Assembly: GCA_001296005.1 (NCBI GenBank)
Contig: LJHR01000023.1
Coordinates: forward strand, 1-64,000
From: an alpha proteobacterium AAP38
Lineage (GTDB): Bacteria > Pseudomonadota > Alphaproteobacteria > Azospirillales > Azospirillaceae
Direction of reading: 5' to 3'
DNA: 64,000 nucleotides
Shown here: positions 44,311-53,460 of the stretch, piece by piece
How the letters are laid out: the number at the start of each line of letters is the position of its first letter
How positions within the stretch are numbered: position 1 is the first letter of the stretch
Program-made: the position numbers and the translations under genes
The notes under the pieces: model-generated
Told to the model about the DNA's origin: nothing
Seen by the model: the letters and a program-made list of their open reading frames with translations, nothing else
Database searches by the model: none

Positions 44311-45093
44311 ATGTTGAAGGGTAAGGTTGCCATCATCACCGGCTCCACCAGCGGCATCGGCCTGGGTGTTGCGCGCAAGCTGGCAGCGGCGGGTGCCGAT
44401 ATCGTGCTGAACGGCTTTGGTGATGCGGCGGAGATCGAGGCGGTGCGCAGCGGCATCGAGACCGATTTCGGCGTCAAGGCCCGCTATTCCGCCGCCGACA
44501 TGACCAAGCCGGACCAGATCAAGGCCATGGTGGATGAGACGGTGGCGACGCTGGGCTCCGTCGATATCCTTGTCAATAATGCCGGTATCCAGCATACAGC
44601 GCCGGTCACGGAATTCCCCGTTGAACGCTGGGACAGCGTCATCGCCATCAATCTGTCGGCGGTGTTCCACGGCATCCAGGCCGCCTTGCCGCATATGCAG
44701 GCCAAGGGCTGGGGCCGCATCATCAACATCGCGTCGGTGCATGGGCTGGTGGCCAGCGTCAACAAGGCGGCCTATGTCGCGGCCAAGCATGGCGTCATCG
44801 GCCTGACCAAGGTGGTGGCGCTGGAAAATGCTGAAAGTGCCATCACCTGCAACGCCATCTGCCCCGGCTGGGTGCTTACGCCGCTGGTGCAGAAGCAGAT
44901 CGACGCCCTTGCCGCACGCGAAGGGATCAGCGAGGCCGAGGCCAAGGTCAAGCTTCTGTCGGAAAAGCAGCCGTCCAAGCAGTTCACGACGCCCGAGGAA
45001 CTGGGCGATCTGGCCGTTTTCTTGTCGTCCCCCGCCGCCGCCAACATCAAGGGTGCCGCCATGACCGTGGATGGCGGCTGGTCGGCGCAGTAA
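44311..45093 (+). CDS. bdhA: 3-hydroxybutyrate dehydrogenase (SDR)
   Basis: A 260-residue short-chain dehydrogenase that oxidises (R)-3-hydroxybutyrate to acetoacetate in polyhydroxybutyrate breakdown. NAD motif TGSTSGIGLG near residues 10-19, NNAGIQH, catalytic Ser in NIASVHG and Tyr-x3-Lys in AAYVAAKHG are present, and the long SEKQPSKQFTTPEELG loop is typical of HBDH. The ATG at 44311 follows GGGAG. A patatin-like gene lies 48 bases downstream, a common pairing in polyhydroxybutyrate-making alphaproteobacteria. Confidence 0.92.
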   Translation: MLKGKVAIITGSTSGIGLGVARKLAAAGADIVLNGFGDAAEIEAVRSGIETDFGVKARYSAADMTKPDQIKAMVDETVATLGSVDILVNNAGIQHTAPVTEFPVERWDSVIAINLSAVFHGIQAALPHMQAKGWGRIINIASVHGLVASVNKAAYVAAKHGVIGLTKVVALENAESAITCNAICPGWVLTPLVQKQIDALAAREGISEAEAKVKLLSEKQPSKQFTTPEELGDLAVFLSSPAAANIKGAAMTVDGGWSAQ

Positions 45094-45141
45094 CTATCCC
45101 TTACGTTGTCTGTTCCTGTCTTCCTCCAGTTAAAGTTCATC

Positions 45142-46179
45142 ATGACCCGATCCAAATCCGTTGTTCGCCCCCGTATCGGTCTTGCGTTGCAGGGGGGTGG
45201 GTCGCATGGGGCCTTTACCTGGGGGGTGCTGGACCGGCTGCTGGAACTGGATCGGCTGGAGGTGGAGGCCATCTCCGGCACCTCCGCCGGGGCCATGAAC
45301 GGTGCCCTGATGGCCTATGGCTGGCTGACGGGCGGTCCGCAGGCGGCGCGCGATCTGCTGTACCGGTTCTGGCGGCGCGTCGCCAAGGCCAACGCCTTCG
45401 GCCCACTGTCGCCATCCTTCCTGACGCAACTGACGGGCAATCCCAATGTGGAGGCGCACCCGGTCTATGCCGGGTTTGACCTGATGATCCGCATGATGTC
45501 GCCCTATCAGTTCAACCCGCTGGGGCTGAACCCGCTGGCCGATGTCCTGGAAGGGCTGATCGATTTCAAGGTGCTGCGCGAGGCGGCGGAAATGCGCCTG
45601 TTCGTTAGCGCGACCAACGTGGCGCGCGGGCGCATGCGCCTGTTCCAGGGCAAGGATCTGTCGGTGGATTGCCTTCTGGCCGCGGCCTGCCTGCCCTTCC
45701 TGTTTCAGGCGGTGCGGATTGAGGATGAGCATTACTGGGACGGGGGCTATATGGGCAATCCCGTGCTGGACCCGTTGATCAAGCAGTGCCGGACCAACGA
45801 TATCCTGATCGTGCAGGTCACGCCCATCGAACGGCCCGACGTGCCCAAGGCCCCGACCGCCATTGTCGACCGCATGAATGAGGTCAGCTTCAATTCCATC
45901 TTCCTGCGGGAATTGCGCTCGATCGAGTTGGTGAACCGGCTGCTGGCCAAGGGGGCGATGACGGAAGAAGCCTCTGGCATGCGGTCCATCCATCTGCACC
46001 GGATCGAGGCGGAGGAACGGATGGGCCATCTGGGCGTGTCCAGCAAGCTGAATGCCGATTGGGGCTTTCTGTCCGACCTGCGCGACACGGGCCGGGCGGC
46101 GGCCGATGAATGGCTGGCCCGGCATGAGAAGGATTTGGGCAAGCGCAGCAGCTTTGAGACGGGGCCGCTATTCGTGTGA
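45142..46179 (+). CDS. Patatin-like phospholipase
   Basis: A 345-residue patatin-family serine hydrolase. The oxyanion motif is GGGSHGAF near residues 17-24, the nucleophile is in GTSAGAM near 46-52, and the catalytic Asp is in WDGGYMG near 197-203. No signal peptide, so it acts in the cytoplasm or at the inner membrane. It is next to bdhA, and such patatins are repeatedly found beside polyhydroxybutyrate genes. The substrate (phospholipid or polyester) is not certain. Palindromic repeat B follows the stop. Confidence 0.88.
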   Translation: MTRSKSVVRPRIGLALQGGGSHGAFTWGVLDRLLELDRLEVEAISGTSAGAMNGALMAYGWLTGGPQAARDLLYRFWRRVAKANAFGPLSPSFLTQLTGNPNVEAHPVYAGFDLMIRMMSPYQFNPLGLNPLADVLEGLIDFKVLREAAEMRLFVSATNVARGRMRLFQGKDLSVDCLLAAACLPFLFQAVRIEDEHYWDGGYMGNPVLDPLIKQCRTNDILIVQVTPIERPDVPKAPTAIVDRMNEVSFNSIFLRELRSIELVNRLLAKGAMTEEASGMRSIHLHRIEAEERMGHLGVSSKLNADWGFLSDLRDTGRAAADEWLARHEKDLGKRSSFETGPLFV

Positions 46180-46190
46180 GGCAGCGTTTC

Positions 46191-46268
46191 GTCGCATGCG
46201 CTTTGCTTATGCGACCTACGACAGTAACAAGCCTGCTTCGTAGGTCGCATAAGCGGACCGCATGCGAC
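46191..46268. repeat. Intergenic palindromic repeat B, copy 2 (REP-like)
   Basis: An inverted repeat with arms 46191-46221 and 46238-46268. The left arm is identical over 31 bases to that at 3642-3672; the loop differs in sequence and length (16 bases). It lies 11 bases after the patatin-like gene. Two copies 42 kb apart with the same arms show a dispersed family. Confidence 0.85.
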
Positions 46269-46379
46269 AAGCAAATCCCTGTGACGGCCATCACAGGCCG
46301 ATACAGTTGCCCCCTATGTCGGACATGACAAACATGCTATAGCGGCGCTTCCTCAGCATCCAAACACAACAAGGCTGCA

Positions 46380-47960
46380 ATGGCTTGGATATCAAACGAC
46401 CCCGAACGGGGTTTTTTCGGGCATCCGCGTGGTCTGGCGCCCCTGTTCTTCGCCGAGATGTGGGAACGCTTCTCCTTCTACGGCATGCGCGCCCTTCTGA
46501 CCCTCTATTTGGTCAAGCATTTCCTCTATAGCGACGGGACCGCCGGCTTCATCTATGCCAGCTACGCCTCCCTGAACTATGCGATGCCCGTGATCGGCGG
46601 CCTGATCGCCGACCGTTATCTGGGCAGCCGCAAGGCGGTTATGCTGGGCGCCATCCTGCTGGTCTGCGGCCATATCGGCATGGCCTTCGAAGGCGCGCCC
46701 GCCCAGGTGATCGACGGTGTCGTGGTACGTCAGTCGCCCTATGACCAGATCATGTTCCTGTCGCTGGCCTTCATCATCACCGGCGTCGGCTTCCTTAAGT
46801 CGAACATCTCGACCATGGTCGGCAAGCTGTATGGCAGCAAGGATGACCCGCGCCGTGACCCCGGCTACACGATCTTCTACATGGGCGTGAACCTGGGCTC
46901 GTTCTTCTCCACCATCGCCTGCGGTTACCTGGGCGAGACCTATGGCTGGAAATACGGCTTCGGTCTGGCCGGCATCGGCATGGTATTCGGCCTGATCGTG
47001 TTTGCGCGCGGCACCAAGTGGTACCGCAACTCCGAAGCGCCCGATCCGGTTAAACTGACCAAGCCGCGCGCCTTCGGCCTGTCGCTGGAATGGATGATCT
47101 ATATCGCCGCTGTCATCGGCGTGATCATCAACTGGCAGCTGGTGCAGAACCATCACGTCGTCGGCTCCCTGCTGCTGTCCGTCGTGGCGCTGGTTGTGGT
47201 CGGCCTGATCTGGTTCTCCATCACCCAGTGCACGAAGATCGAGCGTGACCGCCTGATCGCCATGATGGCGATGATCTCGCTGTCGGTGGTGTTCTGGACC
47301 CTGTTCGAACAGGCTGGCACCTCGCTGACCCTGTTCGCTGACCGTAACTCCGACCGGTCGCTGTTCGGCCTGATCATTCCGGCCTCGGTGGTGCAGGTCT
47401 TCAACCCGATGTTCATTGTGCTGCTGGGCCCGCTGTTCAGCTGGGGCTGGGTGGCGCTGGCCCGTAAGGGGCTGGAGCCGTCCACGCCGATGAAGTTCGG
47501 TCTGGCCATCATCCAGGTGGCGCTCGGCTTCGGCGCGCTGGTCATCGGTGGTGCTGTTGTGGGTGAGGATGCACAGACCGGCCTGATCTGGCTGGTGCTG
47601 GCCTATCTGCTGCACACGACCGGTGAGCTTTGCCTGTCGCCCGTCGGCCTGTCCATGATCAGCCGCCTGTCGGTGGCCCGCATCACGGCCATGATGATGG
47701 GTGTGTGGTTCCTGTCGTCGGCTGGCGCCCACTATCTGGCGGGCTTCATCGCGTCGATGGCCAGCGCCAGTGCCGAGGGCGGTGCCGTCCTGTCGCCGCA
47801 GGAAAGCCTGAAGGTCTATACGGGCGTGTTCTACGACCTGCTGATCTGGGCCGGTGGCATCGGCGTTGCCGTCTGCGTCGCCTCCCCGCTGATCCGCAAG
47901 CTGATGCACACGGACGCGGCCGACATGCACACGGTGGAAAAGGGCAGCAAGGCTGCCTGA
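46380..47960 (+). CDS. POT-family peptide MFS transporter
   Basis: Proton-coupled di/tripeptide importer of 526 residues. The first segment carries the PTR signature FFAEMWERFSFYGMRALLTLY near residues 24-44, where ExxERFxYY-type residues couple to protons, and FYMGVNLGSFFS near 168-179 is the second signature. About 14 hydrophobic segments are predicted, consistent with the larger bacterial POT proteins. The gene stands alone between repeat B and a strong terminator. Confidence 0.93.
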   Translation: MAWISNDPERGFFGHPRGLAPLFFAEMWERFSFYGMRALLTLYLVKHFLYSDGTAGFIYASYASLNYAMPVIGGLIADRYLGSRKAVMLGAILLVCGHIGMAFEGAPAQVIDGVVVRQSPYDQIMFLSLAFIITGVGFLKSNISTMVGKLYGSKDDPRRDPGYTIFYMGVNLGSFFSTIACGYLGETYGWKYGFGLAGIGMVFGLIVFARGTKWYRNSEAPDPVKLTKPRAFGLSLEWMIYIAAVIGVIINWQLVQNHHVVGSLLLSVVALVVVGLIWFSITQCTKIERDRLIAMMAMISLSVVFWTLFEQAGTSLTLFADRNSDRSLFGLIIPASVVQVFNPMFIVLLGPLFSWGWVALARKGLEPSTPMKFGLAIIQVALGFGALVIGGAVVGEDAQTGLIWLVLAYLLHTTGELCLSPVGLSMISRLSVARITAMMMGVWFLSSAGAHYLAGFIASMASASAEGGAVLSPQESLKVYTGVFYDLLIWAGGIGVAVCVASPLIRKLMHTDAADMHTVEKGSKAA

Positions 47961-47985
47961 TCTCGTCCGGCATGTTTGATAAGTG

Positions 47986-48021
47986 AAGGGGCCGTCCGGG
48001 GTGATCCGGGCGGCCCTTTTG
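47986..48021 (+). terminator. Rho-independent terminator after the POT gene
   Basis: AAGGGGCCGTCCGG pairs with CCGGGCGGCCCTT, one mismatch, followed by TTTTGTTTT. It lies 26 bases after the stop codon. Confidence 0.75.
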
Positions 48022-48077
48022 TTTTATACAATTCCTCAGTCGCCGACCTCCAACGGTCAGAACTTTGACCGTTGGTT

Positions 48078-48857
48078 TTATCCCCGCAAACTGGCCAGCA
48101 GGGCATGGTCCGTCATGTCGAACCCGATGGGTGTGACGCTGATTTCCCGGCGGCGGAGCGCACCGATATCGGTATCATCCGCGCCCTGCCCCGGATGGCG
48201 GCGGATAGACAGCCAGTGATAGGGGAAGCCGCGCGTATCCTCCCGGCTTTCCACACCCATCACCATGCTGCCCGGCGGGGCCTGGCGCGTGACGCTGACG
48301 CCTGTCACCTCTTCCGGGTCCACATCCGGAAAGTTCACGTTCAGCACGCTGGCGGGGGCGGTGCCGAAGCGACGCACGATGGCTTCCAGGCCGGATATGG
48401 CCGTCTTCCAGCGCACATTTCTGCGGTCGCGCCAGGCCTGGCTGACGGCATAGGCCGGAACCCCGCATAGCCGCGCCATGATGGCGGCGCTGACGGTCCC
48501 GGAATAGCCCACCTCCTCCCCGATATTGGCGCCCCGGTTGATGCCGGAAAACACGATGTCGGGCGGATTGTCCTTCAGGATGTGGCTAAGCCCGATCACG
48601 ACACAGTCGCTGGGCGTGCCGGTGACGGCAAAGCGGCGGGGGCCACGTTCCAGGACGCGCAGGGGGCCATGCAGGCTGATGGCGCGCGACACGCCCGACT
48701 GGTCATGTTCGGGGGCCACCACCCAGACCTCCACCGCCAGCGGTGTCACCGCCTCGATCAACGCCGCCATGCCCGGCGCGTCGATCCCATCATCATTGGT
48801 CAGCAGCGCACGGGTGAACAGGGGGGCGGTCGGGGCTTGCATGGCGGGTCCGGACAT
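48078..48857 (-). CDS. surE: 5'/3'-nucleotidase SurE
   Basis: A 259-residue survival-protein phosphatase. The metal-binding start RALLTNDDGIDAPGM, with the two Asp of NDDG, the catalytic Ser in DQSGVSRAISL, and the TPSDCV and SGINRGANIGEEVGYSGTV blocks are all present. It removes phosphates from nucleoside monophosphates. The start is uncertain between ATG 48857 and ATG 48842; neither has a strong ribosome-binding site. It is divergent from the DUF1491 gene. Confidence 0.93.
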   Translation of the reverse strand: MSGPAMQAPTAPLFTRALLTNDDGIDAPGMAALIEAVTPLAVEVWVVAPEHDQSGVSRAISLHGPLRVLERGPRRFAVTGTPSDCVVIGLSHILKDNPPDIVFSGINRGANIGEEVGYSGTVSAAIMARLCGVPAYAVSQAWRDRRNVRWKTAISGLEAIVRRFGTAPASVLNVNFPDVDPEEVTGVSVTRQAPPGSMVMGVESREDTRGFPYHWLSIRRHPGQGADDTDIGALRRREISVTPIGFDMTDHALLASLRG

Positions 48858-48928
48858 GATGGTTAGAGGCAACGCCCATTCAAATCGAACAAGCGTTTGA
48901 AGTCGAGCACGAACAGGACCGGAAGACC

Positions 48929-49258
48929 ATGGAAGAACGCCTGCCCACCCATCTGTTCGTGCAAAGCCATCTCTGGCGGCTGTCGGCGGCGGGCGTGCCC
49001 ACCTATGTGCTGCGCAAGGGAGAGCGGGAAAGCGGGCTGATCCTGTTGAAGATCACAGTGCCGTTCCAGGGTAGCCGCATGTTCAGCCAGGGCCGCGACA
49101 TCAATGGCAAGCTGGGCTGGCAGCCGGGGGCCAATGGCGAGATGATCGACGAAATGGCCGCACGGGAATTCGTGGAACGCCATGTAAAGCGCGATCCCGA
49201 CCTCTGGGTGATCGAGGTGGAAACGCGCGATGGCAGCAATCCGTTTCACGAGAATTGA
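48929..49258 (+). CDS. DUF1491-family protein
   Basis: A 109-residue protein matching the alphaproteobacterial DUF1491 family, with LPTHLFVQSHLWRLSAAGVP near the start and DPDLWVIEVETRDG near the end. It is soluble, without signal peptide. The ATG at 48929 starts right at the conserved domain. Function is unknown. A small hairpin (CTGTTTTCGG against CCGGAAACAG) follows the stop. Confidence 0.82.
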   Translation: MEERLPTHLFVQSHLWRLSAAGVPTYVLRKGERESGLILLKITVPFQGSRMFSQGRDINGKLGWQPGANGEMIDEMAAREFVERHVKRDPDLWVIEVETRDGSNPFHEN

Positions 49259-49259
49259 G

Positions 49260-49283
49260 CTGTTTTCGGTTGACCGGAAACAG
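49260..49283 (+). other. Hairpin after the DUF1491 gene
   Basis: CTGTTTTCGG and CCGGAAACAG form a stem with one G-T pair directly after the stop codon at 49258. No T run follows, so it may be a weak terminator. Confidence 0.4.
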
Positions 49284-49304
49284 CGCCGGCGGCGACTGCC
49301 GCCG

Positions 49305-49320
49305 CGCGGCACGTGCCGCG
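49305..49320. other. 16-bp perfect palindrome
   Basis: CGCGGCAC-GTGCCGCG lies in the gap between the DUF1491 gene and the TonB-dependent receptor, about 160 bases before the receptor start. It may be part of a terminator stem or a regulator site; G+C-rich palindromes of this size can also arise by chance. Confidence 0.35.
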
Positions 49321-49477
49321 AAAGCCAAGCTGCGGATGCAGCGCCGGCGATTGAGGAACAGATAGCTTTAACCTGACGCAACCCTGCCCCCCGCGCGCTT
49401 TTTCTTGCGGGGACAGAAAATTTCGTGAATTCAGGCGCGGAATCCTGATCGAACCCCAGACATTGGTTCCGCAACCC

Positions 49478-51625
49478 ATGAAACATCCTGCCTACCGCTA
49501 CGCCCGTATTCTGTCCGCGACGACCGCCCTTCTGGCCCTGTCGCTTCCCGCCATGGCAGAAACGGCGCTTGACGAGATTGTCGTCACCGCCACCCGCCGC
49601 GCCACCGCCATCCGCGATGTCCCGGCCAGCGTGTCCCGCGTGGACCGCAATGATTTTGAGGCCAAGGCAACCCGTTTCATCGGGGAAGAATTGCGCGGCC
49701 TGCCCGGACTGGTCGTTAAGACCAACGACCAGGGCACCTACACCGACATCACCATCCGCGGCGTGCCCAACCGGGTGCATAACGACACCATCACGGTCCT
49801 GATGGACGGCGTGCCCTTCGTCACGGGCGATGATGAGGTGGACCTGGAACAACTGCCCTTCGGCGTTGTCGGACAGGTCGATGTGGTACGCGGGCCCACC
49901 AGCGCCCTTTATGGCCGTGGCGCCATTGCCGGCACCATCAATTACATCACGCGTGAGGTCACCGACGAGCCGCTGTCCCAGGCACAGGCCGGCTACGGCT
50001 CTCACGACTGGTGGAACGCCGCCGCCATGGTGCAGCGGGCCACGGGCGATGTCGGCGCCATCCTGATCTCCGCCCAGGCGCAGGGGTCCGATGGCTGGCG
50101 CGACCGTACCGAGCGGGAGGAACAGACCCTGTTCGTGAAACAGCGCCTGGACCTGACCGACACCACGACCCTGAACCTGACCGGCACCTATGTGAACACC
50201 GAACAGGGGCTGGCAGGCGAATTGCCGACCGACGCGAACGGCATCCCCGTGGCCCTGCCCGGTGGCCGCGAAGGCAACTGGAACCAGGATGGCGCCGGCT
50301 TTGACAAGCGGATGTGGACGGGCACGGCGGTCCTGTCCAGCGACGTGACAGATGACGTCACCAGCACCACCCGCCTGCACGCGCGCCACGCCAACACCGC
50401 CGGTCGCCAAGGGTTTTTCAATCCGTATGACCCGGCCAGCGGCACCGTGAATTTCACCGGCTTCCGCGTGGATGGCAGCACCGACACCTATTTTGCCGAA
50501 CAGCAGGTGGATGCGCGCCTGGATGATACGTGGCGCGTTCTGGCCGGTGTGTCGGCAGAGCAGGTGGAGGCCCACCATATAGAAACCTGGACCGGGGAGT
50601 TTGATTTCGGCCCCCGTTTCTATACCCAGCGTCGCAACGCCCAGACCGGCGCGCATGTCGATGCCAATCTGTGGCAGTCGGATTACCTGCTGAACGCCAA
50701 TGCCCGCAACCGCACCCAGGCGGCCTTTGCGCAGGTCGATGGCGATTGGGGCGAGGTGGCGGCCAGTGTCGGCGCGCGGCTGGACCGGTTTCAACGCAAG
50801 GTGCATTACGGCCCGTCGGGCAGTGGCTATGGCCCCGACCCGGAGGTCACCGTCAAGGACAGCGACAGCCATATCAGCCCCAAGGCATCGCTGCGCTGGC
50901 GGGTCAGTGATCTGGTCACGGCCTATGCCGCGTTTGGCGAGGGGTTCAGCCCCGGCTTCGGTCCCATCTGGTCCTTCCGCAACCGCAACAAGGACCTGAA
51001 CCCCGAAATCGCCCGCAATATTGAAGGGGGATTGAAGGGCCAGACGGCGGATGGGCGCTTCACCGCCAGCATCACCGCCTATCAGCTTCGCCGCTCCGAC
51101 CTTCTACAGCTTCTGCCTGTCGGCGGGTCTGCCCGGACCATCAATAATGGTCGGCAGCGGTCGCGCGGGGTGGAGGTGGAGGCATCCGCCGATCTGGGTA
51201 ACGGTACGGCGCTGAACCTGACCTATGGCTTTACCGAAGCCATCTGGACAGAGAACGCCTTCCTGGAGCCGGACACCAACCGGCCCTTCGATTTCACCGG
51301 CAAGGATGTGGCGGGTGTGCCCCGGCATGCCGGGCGGGTGGAGATTGTACAGGCTGTGCCGGATGTCCCCGTCACCCTGCGCGCCTGGGCCGATATCTCC
51401 GGCGATTACGCCTATGACGGGGCCAACAGCCGTAAGGCCGGCGGCTATATGCTGACCAATGCCGCCATCACCTGGGCGGCGCTGGACGGGCTGGACCTGA
51501 CCCTCACGGGGCGCAACCTGTTCGACCGCAAGGTCAACAATGTTGTTGCCAATAATGACGGTCCCTTTGCCTATTTCCCGCAGCCACCGCGGGAATGGGT
51601 GCTGATGGGGACTGTGCGGTTCTGA
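49478..51625 (+). CDS. TonB-dependent outer-membrane receptor
   Basis: A 715-residue receptor. A signal peptide (about 1-27, SATTALLALSLPAMA) is followed by the TonB box-like LDEIVVTATRR near 30-40, a plug domain (about 40-150, with TDITIRGVPNR and VDVVRGPTSALYGRGAIAG) and a beta-barrel ending in a Phe-terminated strand (VLMGTVRF). Such receptors import iron complexes, vitamins or sugars. The pectate lyase gene downstream hints at plant-oligosaccharide uptake, but the ligand is not shown. The ATG at 49478 begins the signal peptide. Confidence 0.92.
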   Translation: MKHPAYRYARILSATTALLALSLPAMAETALDEIVVTATRRATAIRDVPASVSRVDRNDFEAKATRFIGEELRGLPGLVVKTNDQGTYTDITIRGVPNRVHNDTITVLMDGVPFVTGDDEVDLEQLPFGVVGQVDVVRGPTSALYGRGAIAGTINYITREVTDEPLSQAQAGYGSHDWWNAAAMVQRATGDVGAILISAQAQGSDGWRDRTEREEQTLFVKQRLDLTDTTTLNLTGTYVNTEQGLAGELPTDANGIPVALPGGREGNWNQDGAGFDKRMWTGTAVLSSDVTDDVTSTTRLHARHANTAGRQGFFNPYDPASGTVNFTGFRVDGSTDTYFAEQQVDARLDDTWRVLAGVSAEQVEAHHIETWTGEFDFGPRFYTQRRNAQTGAHVDANLWQSDYLLNANARNRTQAAFAQVDGDWGEVAASVGARLDRFQRKVHYGPSGSGYGPDPEVTVKDSDSHISPKASLRWRVSDLVTAYAAFGEGFSPGFGPIWSFRNRNKDLNPEIARNIEGGLKGQTADGRFTASITAYQLRRSDLLQLLPVGGSARTINNGRQRSRGVEVEASADLGNGTALNLTYGFTEAIWTENAFLEPDTNRPFDFTGKDVAGVPRHAGRVEIVQAVPDVPVTLRAWADISGDYAYDGANSRKAGGYMLTNAAITWAALDGLDLTLTGRNLFDRKVNNVVANNDGPFAYFPQPPREWVLMGTVRF

Positions 51626-51637
51626 CGATAACCAGCG

Positions 51638-51669
51638 AAACGGGCCGGAGATACCGGCCCGTTTTTTTT
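51638..51669 (+). terminator. Rho-independent terminator after the TonB receptor
   Basis: AAACGGGCCGG pairs with CCGGCCCGTTT across a 5-base loop and is followed by a run of eight T, 13 bases after the stop. Confidence 0.88.
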
Positions 51670-51678
51670 GATGCTGAG

Positions 51679-51692
51679 TGACACCGGTAACA
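51679..51692. promoter_or_regulatory. LacI-type operator-like site 1
   Basis: TGACACCGGTAACA is an imperfect palindrome centred on ACCGGT, of the kind bound by LacI-family regulators of sugar catabolism. It lies between the receptor terminator and the pectate lyase gene, 107 bases before the lyase start, and pairs with a second site at 51714. Confidence 0.5.
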
Positions 51693-51713
51693 ATGTGACA
51701 CATGATCAGACTA

Positions 51714-51727
51714 GGAAACCGGTGTCA
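51714..51727. promoter_or_regulatory. LacI-type operator-like site 2
   Basis: GGAAACCGGTGTCA has the same ACCGGT core as site 1 in the opposite half-site quality, centres 35 bases apart. Between them ATGTGACACAT (51693-51703) forms an 11-base palindrome. Together they suggest cooperative repression of the pectate lyase gene. Confidence 0.5.
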
Positions 51728-51798
51728 TGTGTGATTTACTCGGGGCTTGAGAGATGGCCGGCAGAGCCATCCATGGAGTGAAGCCCGGAGACGTTCGA

Positions 51799-53451
51799 AT
51801 GACCATCGCCGCTTTCAAGCGTGCCCTGATCTGTGCCTGCCTGCCGCTGATGCTGGCCCTGCCCGGCCATGCCCAGCCCGCCACCAGCAGTCCCGCCGCG
51901 CAGGAGGCCGTTCAGGCCCCCAGCCGCGCGGAAATCCTGGCGACCATGAAGCGGGCGGCCACGTTCATGATGGATGAGGCTGCCGTCAATGGCGGCTATG
52001 TCTGGCAATATCTGCCCGACTTTTCCCGCCGCTGGGGTGAGTTGGAAGCCAACAAAACCATGATCTGGGTGCAGCCGCCGGGCACGCCCACCATGGGACA
52101 CCTGTTCCTGGATGCCTGGCACGCTACGGGTGATGGCTGGTACCTGGATGCCGCCATGAAGACGGCGGACGCACTGATCAAGGGACAGCTGGACAGCGGC
52201 GGCTGGAACTATGTCATCGATACGGCCGGCGAGGACTCGCTCAAGCGCTGGTACGACACCTATGGCAAGAATGCCTGGCGGATGGAGGAATTCCACCATT
52301 ATTACGGCAACGGCACCTTTGACGATGCCGGCACCGCCGAGGCGACACAGTTCCTGCTGCGCCTGTACCTGGAGAAGAAGGACAAGGGCATCAAGAAGGC
52401 GCTGGACAAGGCGCTGGGCTTCATTCTGAACGCCCAATATCCCAATGGCGGCTGGCCACAGCGTTTCCCCCTGGTCAAGGATGGCGGCCTGCATGGCAAG
52501 CCGGACTATACCGGCTACATCACCTTCAATGATGATGTGTCGGGAGAAAATCTGGAGGTGCTGGTCTTCGCCTATCAGGTGCTGGGCGATAAAAAGCTGA
52601 TCGACCCGATCCGCCGTGGCATGGATATCTTCATCGCCACGCAGCAGCCGCAGCCGCAGCCCGCCTGGGGCCTGCAGCACCGCACCACCGACCTGAAGCC
52701 AACCGGTGCCCGCACCTATGAGCCGGAAGCCTTCGCCACCCATACGACAGCCAACAATATCAAGCAGTTACTGAACTTCTACCGCCTGACCGGCGATGCG
52801 AAATATCTGGCACGGGTGCCGGAGGCGCTGGATTGGCTGGATAAGGTGCAGTCACCGCCCAGCCTGCGCACCCAGGGCCGCACGCACCCGACCTTCCTGG
52901 CAATCGGCACCGATAAGCCGCTATATCTGCATCGGCGCGGGTCGAACGTGGTCAATGGTGAATATTACACCAGCGACAGCCCGAATGAGGTGATCGCCCA
53001 TTACGGGTCCTTCCGGACAATCGATACGCAGACATTACGGGCCGAATATCAGAAGCTGGCGGCCATGAAGGGCGAAGAAATTTCCAAGGGCTCGCCCATG
53101 CTGGCCAAGCCCGGCACCTACAAACTGCCCCGCTATTTCACGCTGCGCGATGTCGATGTCTTTGACATGATGAAGACGGACAATGCCGAGAAGGTGGCGG
53201 GTGCCGACAAGCTGGCCGATCTGATCCGGGGCCTGAATCCGCGCGGGTATTGGCCGGTAAAGCTGACCGCCGTATCGAACCCTTATATCGGCGACGGGCC
53301 GGCCACGCCGACGGGGGGTGAATACCGGGCGACGCGTGTGGGCGACCTGTATGACACCTCCCCCTACAATGCCGATTACCCGGTGGAAGGCATCTCCACC
53401 GCCGCGTTCGTCAAGAATATGGGCGAACTGATCAAGGCGCTGGGCCAGTAA
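51799..53451 (+). CDS. pelA: Exported pectate lyase, family PL10
   Basis: A 550-residue enzyme that cleaves polygalacturonate by beta-elimination outside the cell or in the periplasm. A signal peptide (about 1-26) ends at ALPGHAQP. The PL10 catalytic domain has its hallmarks near residues 165-235: HHYYGNGTFDDAGTAEATQF and LNAQYPNGGWPQRFP. It is longer than minimal PL10 enzymes, with an N-terminal helical part and a C-terminal extension. The ATG at 51799 follows GGAG. PL10 was first defined with PelA of Azospirillum irakense, a close relative of the likely host. Two operator-like sites precede it. Confidence 0.9.
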   Translation: MTIAAFKRALICACLPLMLALPGHAQPATSSPAAQEAVQAPSRAEILATMKRAATFMMDEAAVNGGYVWQYLPDFSRRWGELEANKTMIWVQPPGTPTMGHLFLDAWHATGDGWYLDAAMKTADALIKGQLDSGGWNYVIDTAGEDSLKRWYDTYGKNAWRMEEFHHYYGNGTFDDAGTAEATQFLLRLYLEKKDKGIKKALDKALGFILNAQYPNGGWPQRFPLVKDGGLHGKPDYTGYITFNDDVSGENLEVLVFAYQVLGDKKLIDPIRRGMDIFIATQQPQPQPAWGLQHRTTDLKPTGARTYEPEAFATHTTANNIKQLLNFYRLTGDAKYLARVPEALDWLDKVQSPPSLRTQGRTHPTFLAIGTDKPLYLHRRGSNVVNGEYYTSDSPNEVIAHYGSFRTIDTQTLRAEYQKLAAMKGEEISKGSPMLAKPGTYKLPRYFTLRDVDVFDMMKTDNAEKVAGADKLADLIRGLNPRGYWPVKLTAVSNPYIGDGPATPTGGEYRATRVGDLYDTSPYNADYPVEGISTAAFVKNMGELIKALGQ

Positions 53452-53460
53452 GGGCCGGCG

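Noticed and set aside
48863-50872. 669-codon open frame opposite the DUF1491 and TonB receptor genes
   Set aside because: It crosses an intergenic gap and two well-supported genes and has no recognisable domain.
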